Shown here: piece by piece, positions 33,501 to 48,300 of the stretch
How positions within the stretch are numbered: the first letter of the stretch is position 1
Layout of the letters: every line of letters starts with the position of its first letter
Assembly: GCA_015680685.1 (NCBI GenBank)
Contig: MNCI01003758.1
Coordinates: forward strand, 186,302-250,301
From: Gnetum montanum
Lineage: Eukaryota > Streptophyta > Gnetopsida > Gnetales > Gnetaceae
DNA: 64,000 nt
Direction: 5' to 3'
Notes under the pieces: generated by a model
Databases searched by the model: none
The model's input: only the letters and a program-made list of their open reading frames with translations
What the model was told of the DNA's origin: nothing
Made by a program: the position numbers and the translations under genes

Positions 33501-36500
33501 ATAAATTCAAGTTACAAAAGACTGAAATGCAGAAAGATAAAGCATTGTCAAAGAAGACAACTTAAACAGTAGATCATACCTTGGCACAAAAACAATAAAT
33601 GTTAATTGCAGATTTTAATCCTCGTCGGTGAACACGATCCTCAGCCTGGAAAATAATAAAGAGAAAATAGATATTCAGCATGAATGATACACCAAAAGTG
33701 AAGACAGATACAACTTTTAAACGTACTAAAATTCAAATAAACGTGAAGAAGAATTTCACCTCAACTCATCTCACTGATTTCTATTAACTTTTAATTTGCA
33801 TTATCATGGTAGTGAGGAGTTATTATTTCATGTTACCAAGAATGAAAATGGGAATGCCTCTTCAATTTTTGGTGTTTTTTGTCTTGAAATTGCATAATAT
33901 AAAAAGGTTTGCTGTAATTTAGATAACAAAAAATTAATTGAAAAAAAAACAATTATATTAAATTTTTTATACTTCTCATTATAAATTCTCGGGAAAAAAA
34001 TTTTTAAAATCAATTTATTCATCATGTTCAATGTATTAACTCCACAAAGATCCAACAGCATATTGTCTTTCAGGTTTGCGTATTCTGAAATAATAATTGC
34101 TAAATGATACAAATGAAGCATAATTTTCAAATTATGATCAAAAGTAAAACGCAATTCCAGCAAGTAAACTTCAACGTTTCCAGTTTACTTTCTAATCAAC
34201 ATTCTATAATGTGCTCAACACCCTATAAAATTTGACGTGCATTGCTAGCTTATCTGATATTTGAAACTCAGAAAGAAAAATCTTGATGAAAGCAAACTGG
34301 AGTGTGCAATGGTTGGTAGTGAAAGGTTGGGAGAAAACATAAAGTGCCTGGTCTCCGACACAAGCTGGAAATTAAAATTAACTTTTATTTTTATGTACTA
34401 TTATTATCAATATTTTTAAATATAAGGCTGGTTCTGAAGATGAGATTACTGGTTATACTCTAAATCTAAATATTTTAGGTCATGTTTGGTTGCATAATTC
34501 TGTTCATGCTACATCTGCAGATTCTACTTATCCTATTTACAAAATTGTTTGGCTTTTAGTTTTACCAGGATGAATCTTTGGATTCTTGGCTGAGATGCTC
34601 GATACACCCATGTCTATTGTACTTTGGATTCTTTTCAAATTTCACCTTCAGAGGTATAATCTACTTGCATGAATCCATGGATTAGATATCTATAACAATT
34701 CAACATCTACAAATGCAACCAACCAAACATGCCCTTAAGTAATAACATTCTTTTTACCTATTAAATACTTGAAAACAACGTTGTGTCCTTAAAAAAGGGC
34801 ACCACATTTTGGTCCCTGAGACTTCTCAACTGCACTAATCAGTTTTCAGGGTGTTAATCCTTGGTGTGTATACTCTAGAGAATGGCTGCATCAAAATGTC
34901 AAAACAATTTTCTTATGCGTGCGGCAATAATTTTCTTATACTTTGATCCCCATAGTCAACCTGCTGCCATCATAGGGATCCCTCCTCTGATGTAAGCTAA
35001 CAATTTCATTAACTTACCCGTTAACCACTTGCAGCTGTTATCCATTTGAAGGTATCTTCTAGGCAGAAATAATTTTTATGTTCATAAAAAATCCCCACGC
35101 ACCACAAATTGGACAGCTGAAAAATATATCACCGAAATATAATGACAATTTCTTGTGCTTAAGATTACCTGCATCATCTCAGATGCTGTCTTAGGAATCT
35201 CAGCAAATGCAACACTTTGAGCTGCAGAGAAATCAAGCCCAACACCACCAGCAGTAATACCAATTATTGCAATTTTCACCTGTAAAATGATGAGAAACCA
35301 GTGAATATAAGGCAAAAACTCATGATAATGCCCCAAAACTCCTATCATAAGTTCAGAAGCAGACCAAAAGACTAAATAAAATTAGCAAAAAATAACAATT
35401 GGAACTCCCTTTAATAGTTCAAACATTACATACAAATACAAAACTAAAATAGGTTTTTTAAAATTTATTTTAAAAAGAATGAGAACCCATTCGTCATTGT
35501 TAAACATAACTAAAGTACATCATTTAGTTAATCTACTATTACATCCCATCCCAAGACAATAGGTATGGTCATCCGCTTATGATTTATACATATGTGTGGA
35601 GTCCCAGGGATTTGTCGGGGACGAGTTAATGTATTTTATCTGTTATAAGGCTTCATTTTTATGTTATGATTATGATGTCTTTACATGTTTAACTAACGTG
35701 ATTATGTACACTAGCCCTATGTGATGTGCTAGACAAGTGATGTAGCAGGCAAGGGTGTTGAATTGGGGTACAAGAGCACCTATCCAATATGCTTTTATGC
35801 TTTATGTGTGATTTTGGTATTTCAGCATTTGTACTATAGCACTTTGTTACGTGATGGTCAGGTGTGGTTTTGGCATGTGAATGTATAGAGCGTATGATAA
35901 GGATCTCATAAGTTCAAATGGATTTTGATTTGGAGTCCTGATGTGTTTGTTACGTAGGTTTAAAGTTTACAGTATTAGTTGCAAAGGAGAAAAATTTATT
36001 AGCTTATGAAAATCATTCATAAAAAAATAAGAATAATAAATAATTCAAACAAAAAAAAAGTAAACTCACATCACGTGAGTAAAGCACATCGTTGGTTTTT
36101 TCTTTGTTTTGCATAAAGCATAAAGTAAAGGTAAGGTTTTTTTTTATGTTGTTTAACCATCGCCTCACCACCGCTTGCAAGAGAAATTGGGTTTTGGGTT
36201 CTATTTTTTCTGTTGCGTTAACAGAAACGCACAAGAGCCTGTTTTTTTTCTGTCTTTCTTTCTGCTTTCTTCTTCTATTCCACATTTTTCTAAATTCTAA
36301 GTTTTTTGGATGGTTTTTGCTTGTTCTAAACCTAGATTTGGGATTGCTACAGTCATATCTACAAAAGGTGCAAAACTTGTTAGGAGCAAAATAGAGTCCT
36401 ACTGGATTTTTGAGGGTTTTTTGCTGGTTTCAGCTTTTCTACTCCAACACTTTTAATTGATGAGTTGTTTTTACCTTTTCCCTATATTTTTGTGCTAGAT

Positions 36501-39500
36501 TAGTGTATATGATTATGTGATGTGGGCATGTGGGGCAGATAACTCAAANNNNNNNNNNNNNNNNNNNNNNNNNNNNNNNNNNNNNNNNNNNNNNNNNNNN
36601 NNNNNNNNNNNAAATATTATTTTATTAATTAAACTTTAAACATGCATAACTTTGCTTCCAGAAGTCCAATTTAGGTAAAATTAGTGTCATCGGGATCGTT
36701 TTGGAACATACTTTCTAATCGTGGGAGTAGTTTTCTATTTGGGCATATATCATTTTGAAGGTTATTATAGTGGTCATTTGTCTAGAACTGTTTTGTTATA
36801 TCAAGGTATTTATGTTGTTTTGGTGAATCGTGGTATTGTTTTTATGGAATGACTATAATTGATAGGGGTGGATATGTGTGGTTATGTTTGTTTAGGTGTG
36901 TTGTGCTTATGACATGTGTTGGCTTAAGCTAGCCCGACTATGTACATGTTTTCACGACGACGATTGTGACGGTTGTTGGTAGGTGGTGGTAGCATGAGAG
37001 TGTGGACTAGTTGATGATGAGGCATCATGGAGATAGTATGGATTGACCCCCACTATGATGCATCAGTGAGGCTACTATCTCGGGCCTTATCTTGAGAGTG
37101 GGAGAGCATAGGTGCGTTCATCCCTACGGCTGGTATGTGGCATAGGTGTGTTTGTCCATATCGCTAGTCCTCCAAAAGGCTAGTGGTTGCAGGTCACAGG
37201 TTGGTGGACCCTAGCATCAGTTGGATAAATAAAAGACTTGTAGGCAATGGTTGTTATGAGTACTCATGGAAACATTTCACATGCTACACTAAGCGTAGAT
37301 ATGCTAGTAACCACATGGGCTATGTATATGATAGTATTGGTTTGCGAGTCACATCGGTGATAATATGTGTTCTGATTGAATTATGATTGTGAGGATCCTA
37401 TATATGATGATATGGGCATGATAGATGGTGTCAAATCGTGGCTCTATCTATGATTGTATAATAGTAGGTTAGCATTATGGGTGCTATGATGTGTGTTGTT
37501 TTGAGCATGTGTAAGACTAACAGTTGTTGAAGGTTGCCTTGTACCCCACTCCTCTTCTCTAGTGCAGCACTTGTCGACCATCTAGCAGGGAAAGTGTAAA
37601 GGCTTCCCACTCAATTGTGTACTAACTTTATTTAATTACAAGTGAAAGGTGCAAGAGCCTAGAGGAGCACAAAGAGGGAGAGTAGAGAAGGGGAAAATCT
37701 TCAGTGCTTGGTTAATGTATATTTTCATGAATAGTAGTATGGACTAGATATCATTGTATGAAACTCTCTATACTCTTAGCTATATGATGATGATGTTATG
37801 TGTTTTTTGTATTTTAGTAGAGCAATGTATAGTCTGCTTTATGTAGAGACATGCCTTTTATAAAGTGAAATGTATGTTTCATTTTTGGTGTGGTAGGAAA
37901 TTTCTGTACCATTTGACCTTCCTTAATATCATGTATTCTACACATTATTGGTTTTTAGTTATCATGCTTCCGTTCTACGATTACTTGATCCTAGGCATCA
38001 CCTTACCCAAGCTAGGATGGGGTGTTACATCTACATTCTTTTCAAGATCTCCACTTTTGTTTTCTTCTATGCAAATATTTTTTGTGCATTCTACATTACT
38101 TCAAAAATTTTGTGATACTTTTCTTTTTCATCTTCAAGTAAAAGGAATTTTTTTTAATTGTTCAATGTCCAAATTTTTAAGCTATAATTTTACACGGTAA
38201 AACCATTTTCATAGTTTTCTTGAGGAACTTCATTTAAGCATTTTACTTCTAGCATACATGTAGTTTTCCCTATGTAATAATTAGCAAATAGCTTCAGCTT
38301 TTAATAGTGATATAATAAATTACTATCTAGCATAAGAATTTCTTCTAAGTTGGAAATCTCACCTTAGATTCATTAATTAAGATTGTTTGTGTATATTTCC
38401 TATGGCTTTTTGTCTTTTTAGCTAATCATAGAAGTCAACCATATGAAATTGTTAATTTCATAAGGGCATAAGCATGTGACCTTTCAATTTCAACATTCAT
38501 GTTCCTCTTTCTTATAGCCCATCATTTGGAGTGATGGTAAGGTGCTTGTTTCTCAAGTTGTAACACTTGTGTCTAATCTTGAGCATAGCTACTTGAAAAG
38601 AGGTTAGGTCACTCACCCTTTGACTGGCTAGGCAAACAAAAGGAAAAAGGGGGAAGTCAAACATGCCTACATTACTTATTGGGAATACGACCCATGCAAG
38701 AATGGACCAAGCAAGTTCAAACACACTATAAAGGTGGTCAAAACAATCACCCTATATTTTGGTAAGCTTGCAGGAAAACAGGTAGGGCATGTTGCAGGAT
38801 ATCTACCCAGAACACAACTAGGTTAGGCACTTGGTCAAAATAGCCTGAAGACAGCTCCAAGCTTCCAATCATCTCCTTCTATTGAGGAGTGGTAATCATC
38901 ATGTCCCTCCCCTTCTCTATCACCTATGGATCCTTGTTGTTTTAATGTCAGGGTTTTTAATGTCCTATGTTTTAATGTCATGGTTTTTAATGTTCTATGT
39001 TTTAACGTCATGGTTTTTAATGTTTTATCTCACACTCAACTTTCTTATGTCATGTTCTTTGGTTTTCATATTTTGTTTTATGAAAAATAGTCCAATAAAT
39101 ATTTATTTAATCAACTTTTTTTTATGAAAAAGGTGTGATAAATGTGTTTTTTGTTCATTGCCCATTTTCACCATAGTCTATGTTAAGTAAAAGTCAACAT
39201 GTCACAATTTTCTGCTACGGTGTGTATGTCAAAATCGCTTGTAGCAAAAATTTAAAATTCTTTGTGCAAATAAAAAACACAAAAGCATGGACATAACCTC
39301 CCAAAGTCTTGGTGAACCAGATTTGCTCCTCATGCAGTAGGGCCACTTTCCCTTCATATGCAAGTAGGATATCATCCCTAGGAATTTGTCATTGGTACAC
39401 GGAGTATCTATGCCTATGTTTGGTATGATTGAGTGCTTAGCATGCTTGAGTGAATTTTGTTCTTTGTGTACAAGTTCAAACATGATCAATTGTCAAAACT

Positions 39501-42500
39501 TCAACAAACGCACATGTATGAGAATATTTTAGTTGCTTGCTCAATTGTCAACCTCTAATTTTTCATGTAGTGATATTTGTTGCAAGTAGAATCCTTGTCA
39601 TAGGTGTGGGAGGGAGAGAAAAATCGTATGACAGATCAATTGAGGCTTGTTCATTACACCTCAGTGCAAGCTCTAAACTCTGGAGACTATGTCTCTCGGA
39701 CAAATCAAGATTGCCAAAATGGGAATTGCACTTGCTCATTTTTATATCTCTCTAGTTATATGTTACTTCTTCGTCCAGCTCTTGTTTCATGTCTCGGCCT
39801 GATTGCAAGAGACATAGAAACAAACCTATAGTAGCAGTCTAATGATAGTAATATTATGCTTTGTTGCATTGGCCTGCTTTGGTCCAAGCAGGTAAGGTTA
39901 CAGCAGTATAACCAACTAAATAAGCTTAGTTTTTAAGAGAATGCAAGCATTTGAAATGCAAAGGCCTATTAACACCCAGTTAACTACACAAGATGTAGTG
40001 AGGTTTGTTTAGTTTTGTTGAGGTTTGTTTTTTGTTGTCACATAGGTGCATCAAGGTTTGATTTCTCATGTGGTGTGTTTGTCAAAGTTTGGATAACCAA
40101 TCATGTTTGGGTGTGGATAGAAAGAGCAAAATGCACTCAAGCACACCAAACACTGAATCATACCAAACAAAGAGCACAAGTACCCCAAACAACAATGGCA
40201 AATTCTTAAGGGTTAATACCCCACTTTCATATGAAAGGAAAGTGGCCCTAGCACGTGTGGAGTAATTCTAGAGCAATTCTGGTTCACTGAGTCTTCAAGA
40301 GATTATGTCCATGTTTTTTCATTCTATATCCGCACAGGGATTTTAAATTCTTGTTGTGAGCGATTTTGACATACACACCATAGTAGGAAATTGCCACATG
40401 TTAAATTTTACTTAACATAGACTATTGTGAAAATGGGCGATAACAAAAAAACACATTCGTCACACTTTTTTCCATAAAATAAAGACAACAAAATAAATAT
40501 TCATTGTACTGATTTTTCATTAAAAGAAACCTAGAAACCAAGATAACATGACATAAAGAGAGCTGAGTATGATATAAAACATCAAGGACCATGACATTAA
40601 AACATCAAGGACTCATCGGGGATAGAGGAGGGAAAGGACTTGGCAACCATCACTCCTCCTTAGTAGAAGGTGACTGGAAGCTTGGAGCCATCTTCAAGCT
40701 ATTCTAACTGAGTACCTGACTCACTTATGTTTTTAGCAGGTATCCTATAGTGTGCCTTGCCCTTTGTCCTACAAGCTTACCAAAATATATGGCTTTTTTT
40801 TACTACGTATATAGTGTGTTTCAACCTACTTGGTCCATCCTTGCATTATCAAAGAACTTCAAGGATGAATGTTCAACTTATTCTTGGACATTCATGCCAA
40901 GGCTAGGCAATGTGTAGGGTGGATGTCCAAGCCTCAAATAGGACATCCAAGGTAGCTATTGGAAAAAAAATAAAAATGTTATTCTATGTTATTTTAACAC
41001 CCTAATTCAACTTCAAGTTGCTCTCTAATCTTTGCACACTCTTGTTGTTACTATTAGGCTCATTTGATTTTGCTAGGAGCTCTACCACTACTACATATCT
41101 TCTTTCCAAGGTTTGAAATGCATGTGCTCTCTTAATCTATTTGCATAGGTTTACATTTTCTGTTTCCAAGGTTTTTTGGTCTTGTGTGCCCTAGCAATTA
41201 TTACTTTTTTTTTTTTTTTGCTAAAAGAAAAAGTAAATCTCAATAAAAATAAAAATCATACACAAAGCCCAAGGGAGATACCACCCTAGGTAGCAACCAC
41301 AACAGGGGAGAGAAACCCCCAAGAGGACGGTAAAACTCCCCAAGCAACAAGAAAAAAAAGGGATGTACACCCCCAAAAGGGGTGCAAGACCCAAAAGCAA
41401 AAAACCATATATGAGATAGACATATCTCAAAATCTTGTAGAAAGGAAAAAAACAAGAATGCCCAGTCCTCGAGTTATCAAAATTGCTGCTTTCAAACCCA
41501 AACCCTAAGAAACCCATGGCCCGCATTGGGCAATCCCTCTTAATTTTTGTAAACTTTACCATCAAATGGATTTGGGAAGTCTGGTGTAGCTCCCACAGTT
41601 GTGTAGCCCTCTATATAGCGATAATCAAGCCAAAGTGGCGTTCCCTTCTCCTCCAACGTAGAGAGACCAAGAAAAATTTTGGTAAGTTTGCTAGTCGCCC
41701 TAGTCGCATGCAACAAAGAAAAGCGAAGTGTGTGCCCTGCAACTTCCACACATTACCAAATTAAACAAAAAATCATTCCACAAGCTATGCAGCCTATTGC
41801 CACAGCAATGGGAGAACTAATTTGGGGACCTGGCCACTCCCAATTTTTTGAACCTACCCAGCAAAGAAACCTTCAGCTTCCTAGAGCCCCTACCCTATGG
41901 GCAACATAGTGTCCCCTATGATTAGTAGGGTTGGGTACTCAACAATGGCCATTTCAATAAGTTGAATGCAAACACCATAGAAAGTTGTGGTGTCTCCCCA
42001 ACTATGCATACTATGTAGATCATATATCTATGAGATCATTCTCTACTCATTCTGTTTATTGATTTTGTCTATTTGCACTAAGGAGCTTTGGGTTTTCTTT
42101 TAGGGGAAAATTTCAATTTGTGCTATAACACTTTGAGGGGTTTGTGCCTTAATGAATTCTAAGGAATTACCAAGTATTTGTGGCTTTGCCCAGAGGGGTT
42201 CTTCTATGTCTTGTGAAAGCACTATTGATCTCAACCTTGTGTAGGACCCCTAATAACCCTCCTTCAAAAATTAGTACAATTTTTTTCATTTCCAATCCTC
42301 TAAAAACATGGGATTATACTTACATTAGCAACTCATAATAATGGAATGATTACAGGGCCTATGTACCTCCTCTCATTAGACTTGACAAGTTGTTGATAGG
42401 ATGAAACCTTGCCACTTCTCATAATCCTAAGGATTGAGGCATCTATCGCATATCATCTATCTTTAGTAGCACTATGATACCTTAAAACTAGCTTTGTCCA

Positions 42501-45275
42501 AGGTGATTACTAATACTCTACATCACTTATGAAGCTAGAAAACATCAAACATTTTGTTTTAAGTTTTATGTTACAAGTAGTACCAATGAATATGGTTGGA
42601 TATACTCCTAGTCCTTCACTATGTTTCCACCATACAAGATCATTTAATCTATAATAGGCTTCAAACAATAGTTGGGAATCAAAAATATAGGTTTCAACAA
42701 CTTTACCCATGCAATGTGGCATTGCATTTCTACATTGAGGGCCATCTAACTCGAAGAATTCGGTCACCATTCAATCATGAGTTGGGTTGTCTTTGGGTTC
42801 TAAACTACACAAACAAAGTTTGGCTCAACCATCATTTTTGGACTACACCTCAATATACCCTCAAGATAGGTGATCGGTAAACATATGTGAGGTAGGTACA
42901 CACTTACAAATGGTGCATGCATCATTGAAAACCTTTGGGTGTTGTGCAACTCAACCCCTTGGGTCTACTAGCTTAGGATATTAGGCCGAAGTAAGCATAT
43001 GTACGGGTAGGGTTGGATAGTGGTACTTATCTTCACATCTAGGGCAAGGTATATACAAAATAAATAAACAATGCAACCCATCCATTCAAGGTATGGAGAT
43101 GAAGTTAGGGGCCTTTTCCTTGAATCTGGAGGGGAAGTTGTGGGGTTTTGAAACCACTAGGAGGGGACTTCAACAAGGGGATCCTTTGTCTCCATTCCTC
43201 TTCATCCTAGTGATGATGTCAACATTCAGAAGTTGGGGGCCTTTTCCTTGGATTTGGAGGGGAGGTTGTGGGGTTTCGAAACCACTGGGAGGGGACTTTG
43301 ATAGGGGGATCCTTTGTCTATGTTCCTCTTCATCCTAGTGATGGATATGATGCAGACTTACTGTGAGGATGAGGAGGTGAAAGGTTTTGATGTCAACAAG
43401 GTGCAATGCATGGTGGAGCATTATGCAGATGACACTATTCTTTTCTCTCGGGCTACCATGCCACAAGCACATGCCATCAATCAAGCTCTTTGCCACATGG
43501 GAAAGGAAATTGGACTTTAGATCAATTGGGGTAAGTCAACTGTTCACCTCTTAAACACAAACATGGGGATAAGGGGGAGGATCACCTAGGTGTTGGGGAG
43601 TGCTTCCTGGACTTCCTAAAGACAAGTACTTGGGACTCCTACTATTTGAGTGGCATCGATATCAAGCGTGGGGGGGTTTACTTCGACGGCTATAGGAACA
43701 AGTCTCCCATTGGACAAATATATTTTTGTCCTAGGTTAGTAGGGTGCTATGGGCTCAGGCTATTCTATTGGACGGCATGCATTTTGTTGCCAGCACGGCT
43801 TACCCCCCAATGAGGGTGATTGATCAGGTTGATCGCCATATCAGAGACTTCACTTGGTCAAGGGGTAAAGGGGGGAAGCGTCTCCATCTAGTGACTTGGG
43901 ACAAGGTGGCAAGACCTAAAGATGCAGGGGGTCTGGGGTTGCTGAAATTTTGAGATATTCTGGCAATGGGACATCAGGCCCTTGTGGGGAAGTTATCAAC
44001 ACAAGACTCGAACCCCGCATAGTGGGTCATCATCTTGCGATGCAAGTACATACCATGGAAAGCGAGAGGGAATGTTTAAAAAATTTGACAAGCGATTTGT
44101 GGGCACGTGTAGGTATTGATGACATAGGGGTCGCTAAATGCACCACCTAAGCAATTGATTAGGAATAGATTTCCTTCGATTGGGAATTAGAGCCACGTGT
44201 GGAAGGGGCATCTACCCAAAAAGATTAAAGTGCTCCTTTGGTTATTGGGCCATGACACTATTCCCATACCCTGGGAACTACGTCAACACGACATGCACAT
44301 TGAGGACACATGTTCCCTCTACATGGCAGGGGTCGAAACCACCATGCACTTCACCCAGGAATGTATTTTCACGTAGCAAGTGTGGTGCACAGCCAACTTG
44401 CTTATTGGTACGAGGCTTAACGGGGAGTCTCTAGCCACTGCAATTCTCTGGTGATTGTGGCACGCACAAAATCTCCAAGTGTTTAGAGGTGAGCCACTGC
44501 CAAGTCTTGCACAAATTGATGCAAAGGGGGTGCACTTGTGGTAGGAAGTGTTGTTTGCAATGGGGGTGACACCAACTATCAAACCTCCATGCGACAAGTT
44601 CCGCCAGAATGAGGTGTTGTAGCATCTTGTGACACAAGCTAACTGGGCTAACATGCTCCCCCAGCTGCAGGGAGGGCCCACACTATAGGATGGGCCATTC
44701 TCTGCCAACTGGGTAGGCAACTCAACAATTTTTCATGGTACCCATATCAAGCTTACAGAGGCCGCATCAAGTTTACAAATGCTGCCATTGCACACATGCT
44801 TCAAGTGCCGATGGCAGGGGAGGAGGTTTCCCTGCGCAACTAGGGGCTGCAAGATGCAAAAGACTTTTTCCCTAGGGCTATCCCTAAGACAGAGAGTGGG
44901 CAGGTCCCAGAGAAGGCTTTAGAGCAATTATGGCAAGAGACACCAATCCTAGTGGACCATTTCTTTGTTCATTCTAGGAATGTTTGGAAGCTAATGGGGG
45001 TCCATTTCACCTTGATGAGTTGTCTACGATGGGGATGTTAGGCCAATCTACCTTGGTTTTTTTTTTTTTTTGCTATGTTAAGGAGGCAACAACATGGGTG
45101 CCACTTTGGTCTGATTCTGGCCCTCTGGAGGGCTGTGGGGGGTGCTGCTCATTTGGAACAAGGGGGGTCCATCCCTCCATGCAATTTATGGCTAGCAGTT
45201 ATGTTGCGTGCCATCGACTATTGTGGAACTTTCTTCCAAATTGAAGGGCACCTTGTCCAAGGTTTGGGGGGGGGG

Positions 45276-45310
<35 letters not shown>

Positions 45311-48300
45311 AAATTCTACATGAGGGGGAATCAAGGGAGGAGGGAAAGGGAGAGCATGGTGAGGTATGGAGGAAGGCACTAGGGTGCGTTTGGGGGTGAG
45401 ATGGTGGGGGCCCCCTTGCGGGAGGGGGTTTTCACGCTACTGCTCAAGTGAGGGAGGCTGCCGAACAAGCGATTGGGGGTGGTCCCCCTCTGTGGGAACG
45501 TCTTTCGCAATAGGGGTGAAGCAATTAGGAACATGAGCTTTGGGCAGTACAATAGGAGGAGGCCGTTAAAGTGGTGTCAAAGAAGAAAAAATTCATTGGG
45601 ACTTGGCTAAGGCAACTTCACGGTTGGAGCAAGAGGCAAAGATCTAGGAGAGTGTGCGACGGGAGCTAGATGACAAGGCCAGGCAGTAGGAGGAGGAGGA
45701 AAGGATAGCTACTAAACGGGAGCCCAGGAAGAGGATGAGGAAGACAAGATTCGATGACAACTCAATAAGGCCCACTCTGATAGGATGCATGCCTGGTTGC
45801 AAGGGGGTCACTACCCTTATGTCATCCTCAACATTGGAAGGAACACCCCATGGTTGACCTTGCAGCACCACATCCACAGGCAGGGGACGGACATTCACCT
45901 AGATAAACAAGGAAGTGAAGCGGCGAAGGTGTTCAAATGCTTCCACAAGGCAGCCACCTTCATGAACATTGAGCAACACCAGGAGGTCTTGGATCACTAG
46001 AGCGCCCTTATTGTCATTGCCCTGGGGGGAAGGGTGGGAAGGGGTGGAGATCATCGGTCTTGTTGTTGATTTTGGCTTTTGGTTGTCATGCTTGTAAGGA
46101 ATCTTCAGAGGGGGTGGGGGGTGTGGGGTGGTTGGGGTTCTTGGGGGCTTTAGGAGGGAAGCTTTTTGTTGGCTCACAGGTTTTTTGTTGAGAGTCTATT
46201 TCATGGGGGGGTTTCGTTTTCCCCCTCATTTTTGGCTGTTGGCATGTACATTTTGTAAATTTTCTTTGTAATGCAATGCAAATTTTTCCGAAAAAAAAGG
46301 TATGGGGATGAATATACAATTATTAAAATGAATAGTTAATGATCCCTAAAACTACTACATGCTTCACACAATGCACACTAATCAAATGTGTCATCCACCT
46401 AATTACTAACTGTGAATTTAGGTAATTGCTTATCCTAGGGACTAAAGGGCTTCAAATCATAATTCATGTGGGTTAATTTTATAGAAAACAAATAAACATA
46501 CATGATCAAACATATTTTCTTTCTTTTCTTTACACAAACAAAGGATATAATTGATGATAAGTAGATGGGGTTAGCATATTGAAGCAAAAATAAATAAACA
46601 ATATTTACTTGCACAAAAGGAAAATCTAACTATGACAAAATCTACAAAAGATTCATGTAATGAAAGACTTACTCCTAGGAGACCTCCAACCTTCCAAGAT
46701 GCAATATTCTCATCATACAAATGAAAAAAGTAACTATGCATATCAAGTGTATTTTACATGCCATAGAAGAACCAACTCACTTCATAGAATGGAGAGAGTT
46801 ACAATAGTTAGGTTTACTTCTCATGGAAAATCCAACCAATGTTTTCCTCTAATTTTAGGCATCCTAAGTTTGGCAAAGAAAGCTTGAAAATAAGGCCTAA
46901 ATTTTTGGTAATCAAATCTAAGTTTGGGAGAAGAAGAAGGGACTGAAATAAATCTAAAATTATAATCATCAACACAATTCATGGGAGTTGGGATTTAACA
47001 ATTGTTTTTCCTTCTTCTCAGCCTAAGGCATTTTTCGGCCTCTGCAATGAGATGAATCTTGGAAAGTAAATTACCAACCATTTAATAATAATAATAATAA
47101 TAATAATAACAGTAACTGTTCTTTTTATTCTCAGGCTAAAACAGTTAATGGGTAGTCTCTAATATCATTTCCAAAAGAAAGAAAAAAGAAACAAAGGGCA
47201 GTTTCTATATGTGACTATTATCATCATCATTATTACCATTCCCTATGAAATCAGAAAACAGTGAACAGTAAATAACAACCACACAAGAAAAAAAGGTAAC
47301 AGTTTCTCTACTATGAATAGCCATCATTTTAAAAAAAATAGAAATCTAATTTTTGGGAGCAGACAAGTAGCAAAAGTGCATGTGCTTTTATGCTAAATGG
47401 ATAAAATAAGACAATAAAATTTGACATGTACTAAGCTTGAACACGATGATGGATTAACATGGTTCCAAACTTTGAAATCTTTGTTCTTAAATTTTCCAGC
47501 CTCTCATATTTTCACATTGAGAGAAATGTAGGTTTGAACAAAAAACCATTTAACAACAAATCAGGACATGACAACTCTCTTGAAAACGCCACAAAACTAA
47601 CCCTCAAATGACAAACAAAACAAAACATGTGCATTTAACAAAAGACACCAAAAATCCTCAATATGCATAAATTATTTTTAGTTTTAAAATGAGTACTCAA
47701 TGGACCCTTTGGCCATCTAGCTGTGCTACACCAAGTCTTTCCAAACCTACAACATTCTGTAGCCCACACAAGAACATTGGTTTTGGATAAAATGGTGTGG
47801 GCTAACACCATCAAGCACCTCCAAGAACTAAGCCCTTGTAGCCCACATAAGAGATCACCAGCCTTGAATAGAATGATGGGAGGCATTTCTTTTACAAAAC
47901 AAAAATAATCACAAAAACATGAAATATCAAGTGCACATGACACAACTGCGCCGATGGGTCACTTTACTATGGACCCGATCTAAAATAGCCCTAAGCTACA
48001 TAGACGCAACAAAATTCGCAACATTAAGATTATATTAAAATTATAACTAATATTAAAATTCCAGCAACTGGGAACACTAATTAGTAAAAAAAAAAATTAC
48101 ACCATTGTAATCTACTAATCAAATATAGTCATCCCACCAAATTTTTAAAATATCTAAGAACTCTGAAATTTACATAAAATAATTATTAAAATATTGACTA
48201 CATTAAAAATCCTTGGCCAAACAATAGAAAGTTATAAAATAAATTCAGATTATACTTTCAAAATTTTNCAAAATTTTAACATATCATACTGACATGATTA

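Larger units (their letters stand above)
43085..46299 (+). pseudogene. L1-type LINE, 5'-truncated, degenerate
   Basis: It enters within the reverse transcriptase: RRGLQQGDPLSPFLFILVM near 43155-43215, EHYADDTILFSR (catalytic ADD) near 43410, and the C-terminal WDKVARPKDAGGLGLLKF block near 43900-43950. A zf-RVT-like region and a long degenerate 3' portion follow. It ends with TTTGTAATGCAATGCAAATTTTTCC and A8 at 46291-46298. Stops are frequent. It contains a 128-bp tandem duplication and a (GA)n tract. It lies in the helicase intron in antisense. Confidence 0.8.

Noticed and set aside
36013-36394. Overlapping open frames on both strands
   Set aside because: Low-complexity, AT-rich, no family resemblance, and they lie in the helicase intron near a gap.
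42510-42880. Open frames resembling a protein on either strand
   Set aside because: No motif, different frames overlap, and there is no splice or start context.
44319-44720. 133-codon minus-strand open frame
   Set aside because: It is antisense to the LINE C-terminal region and has no family resemblance.
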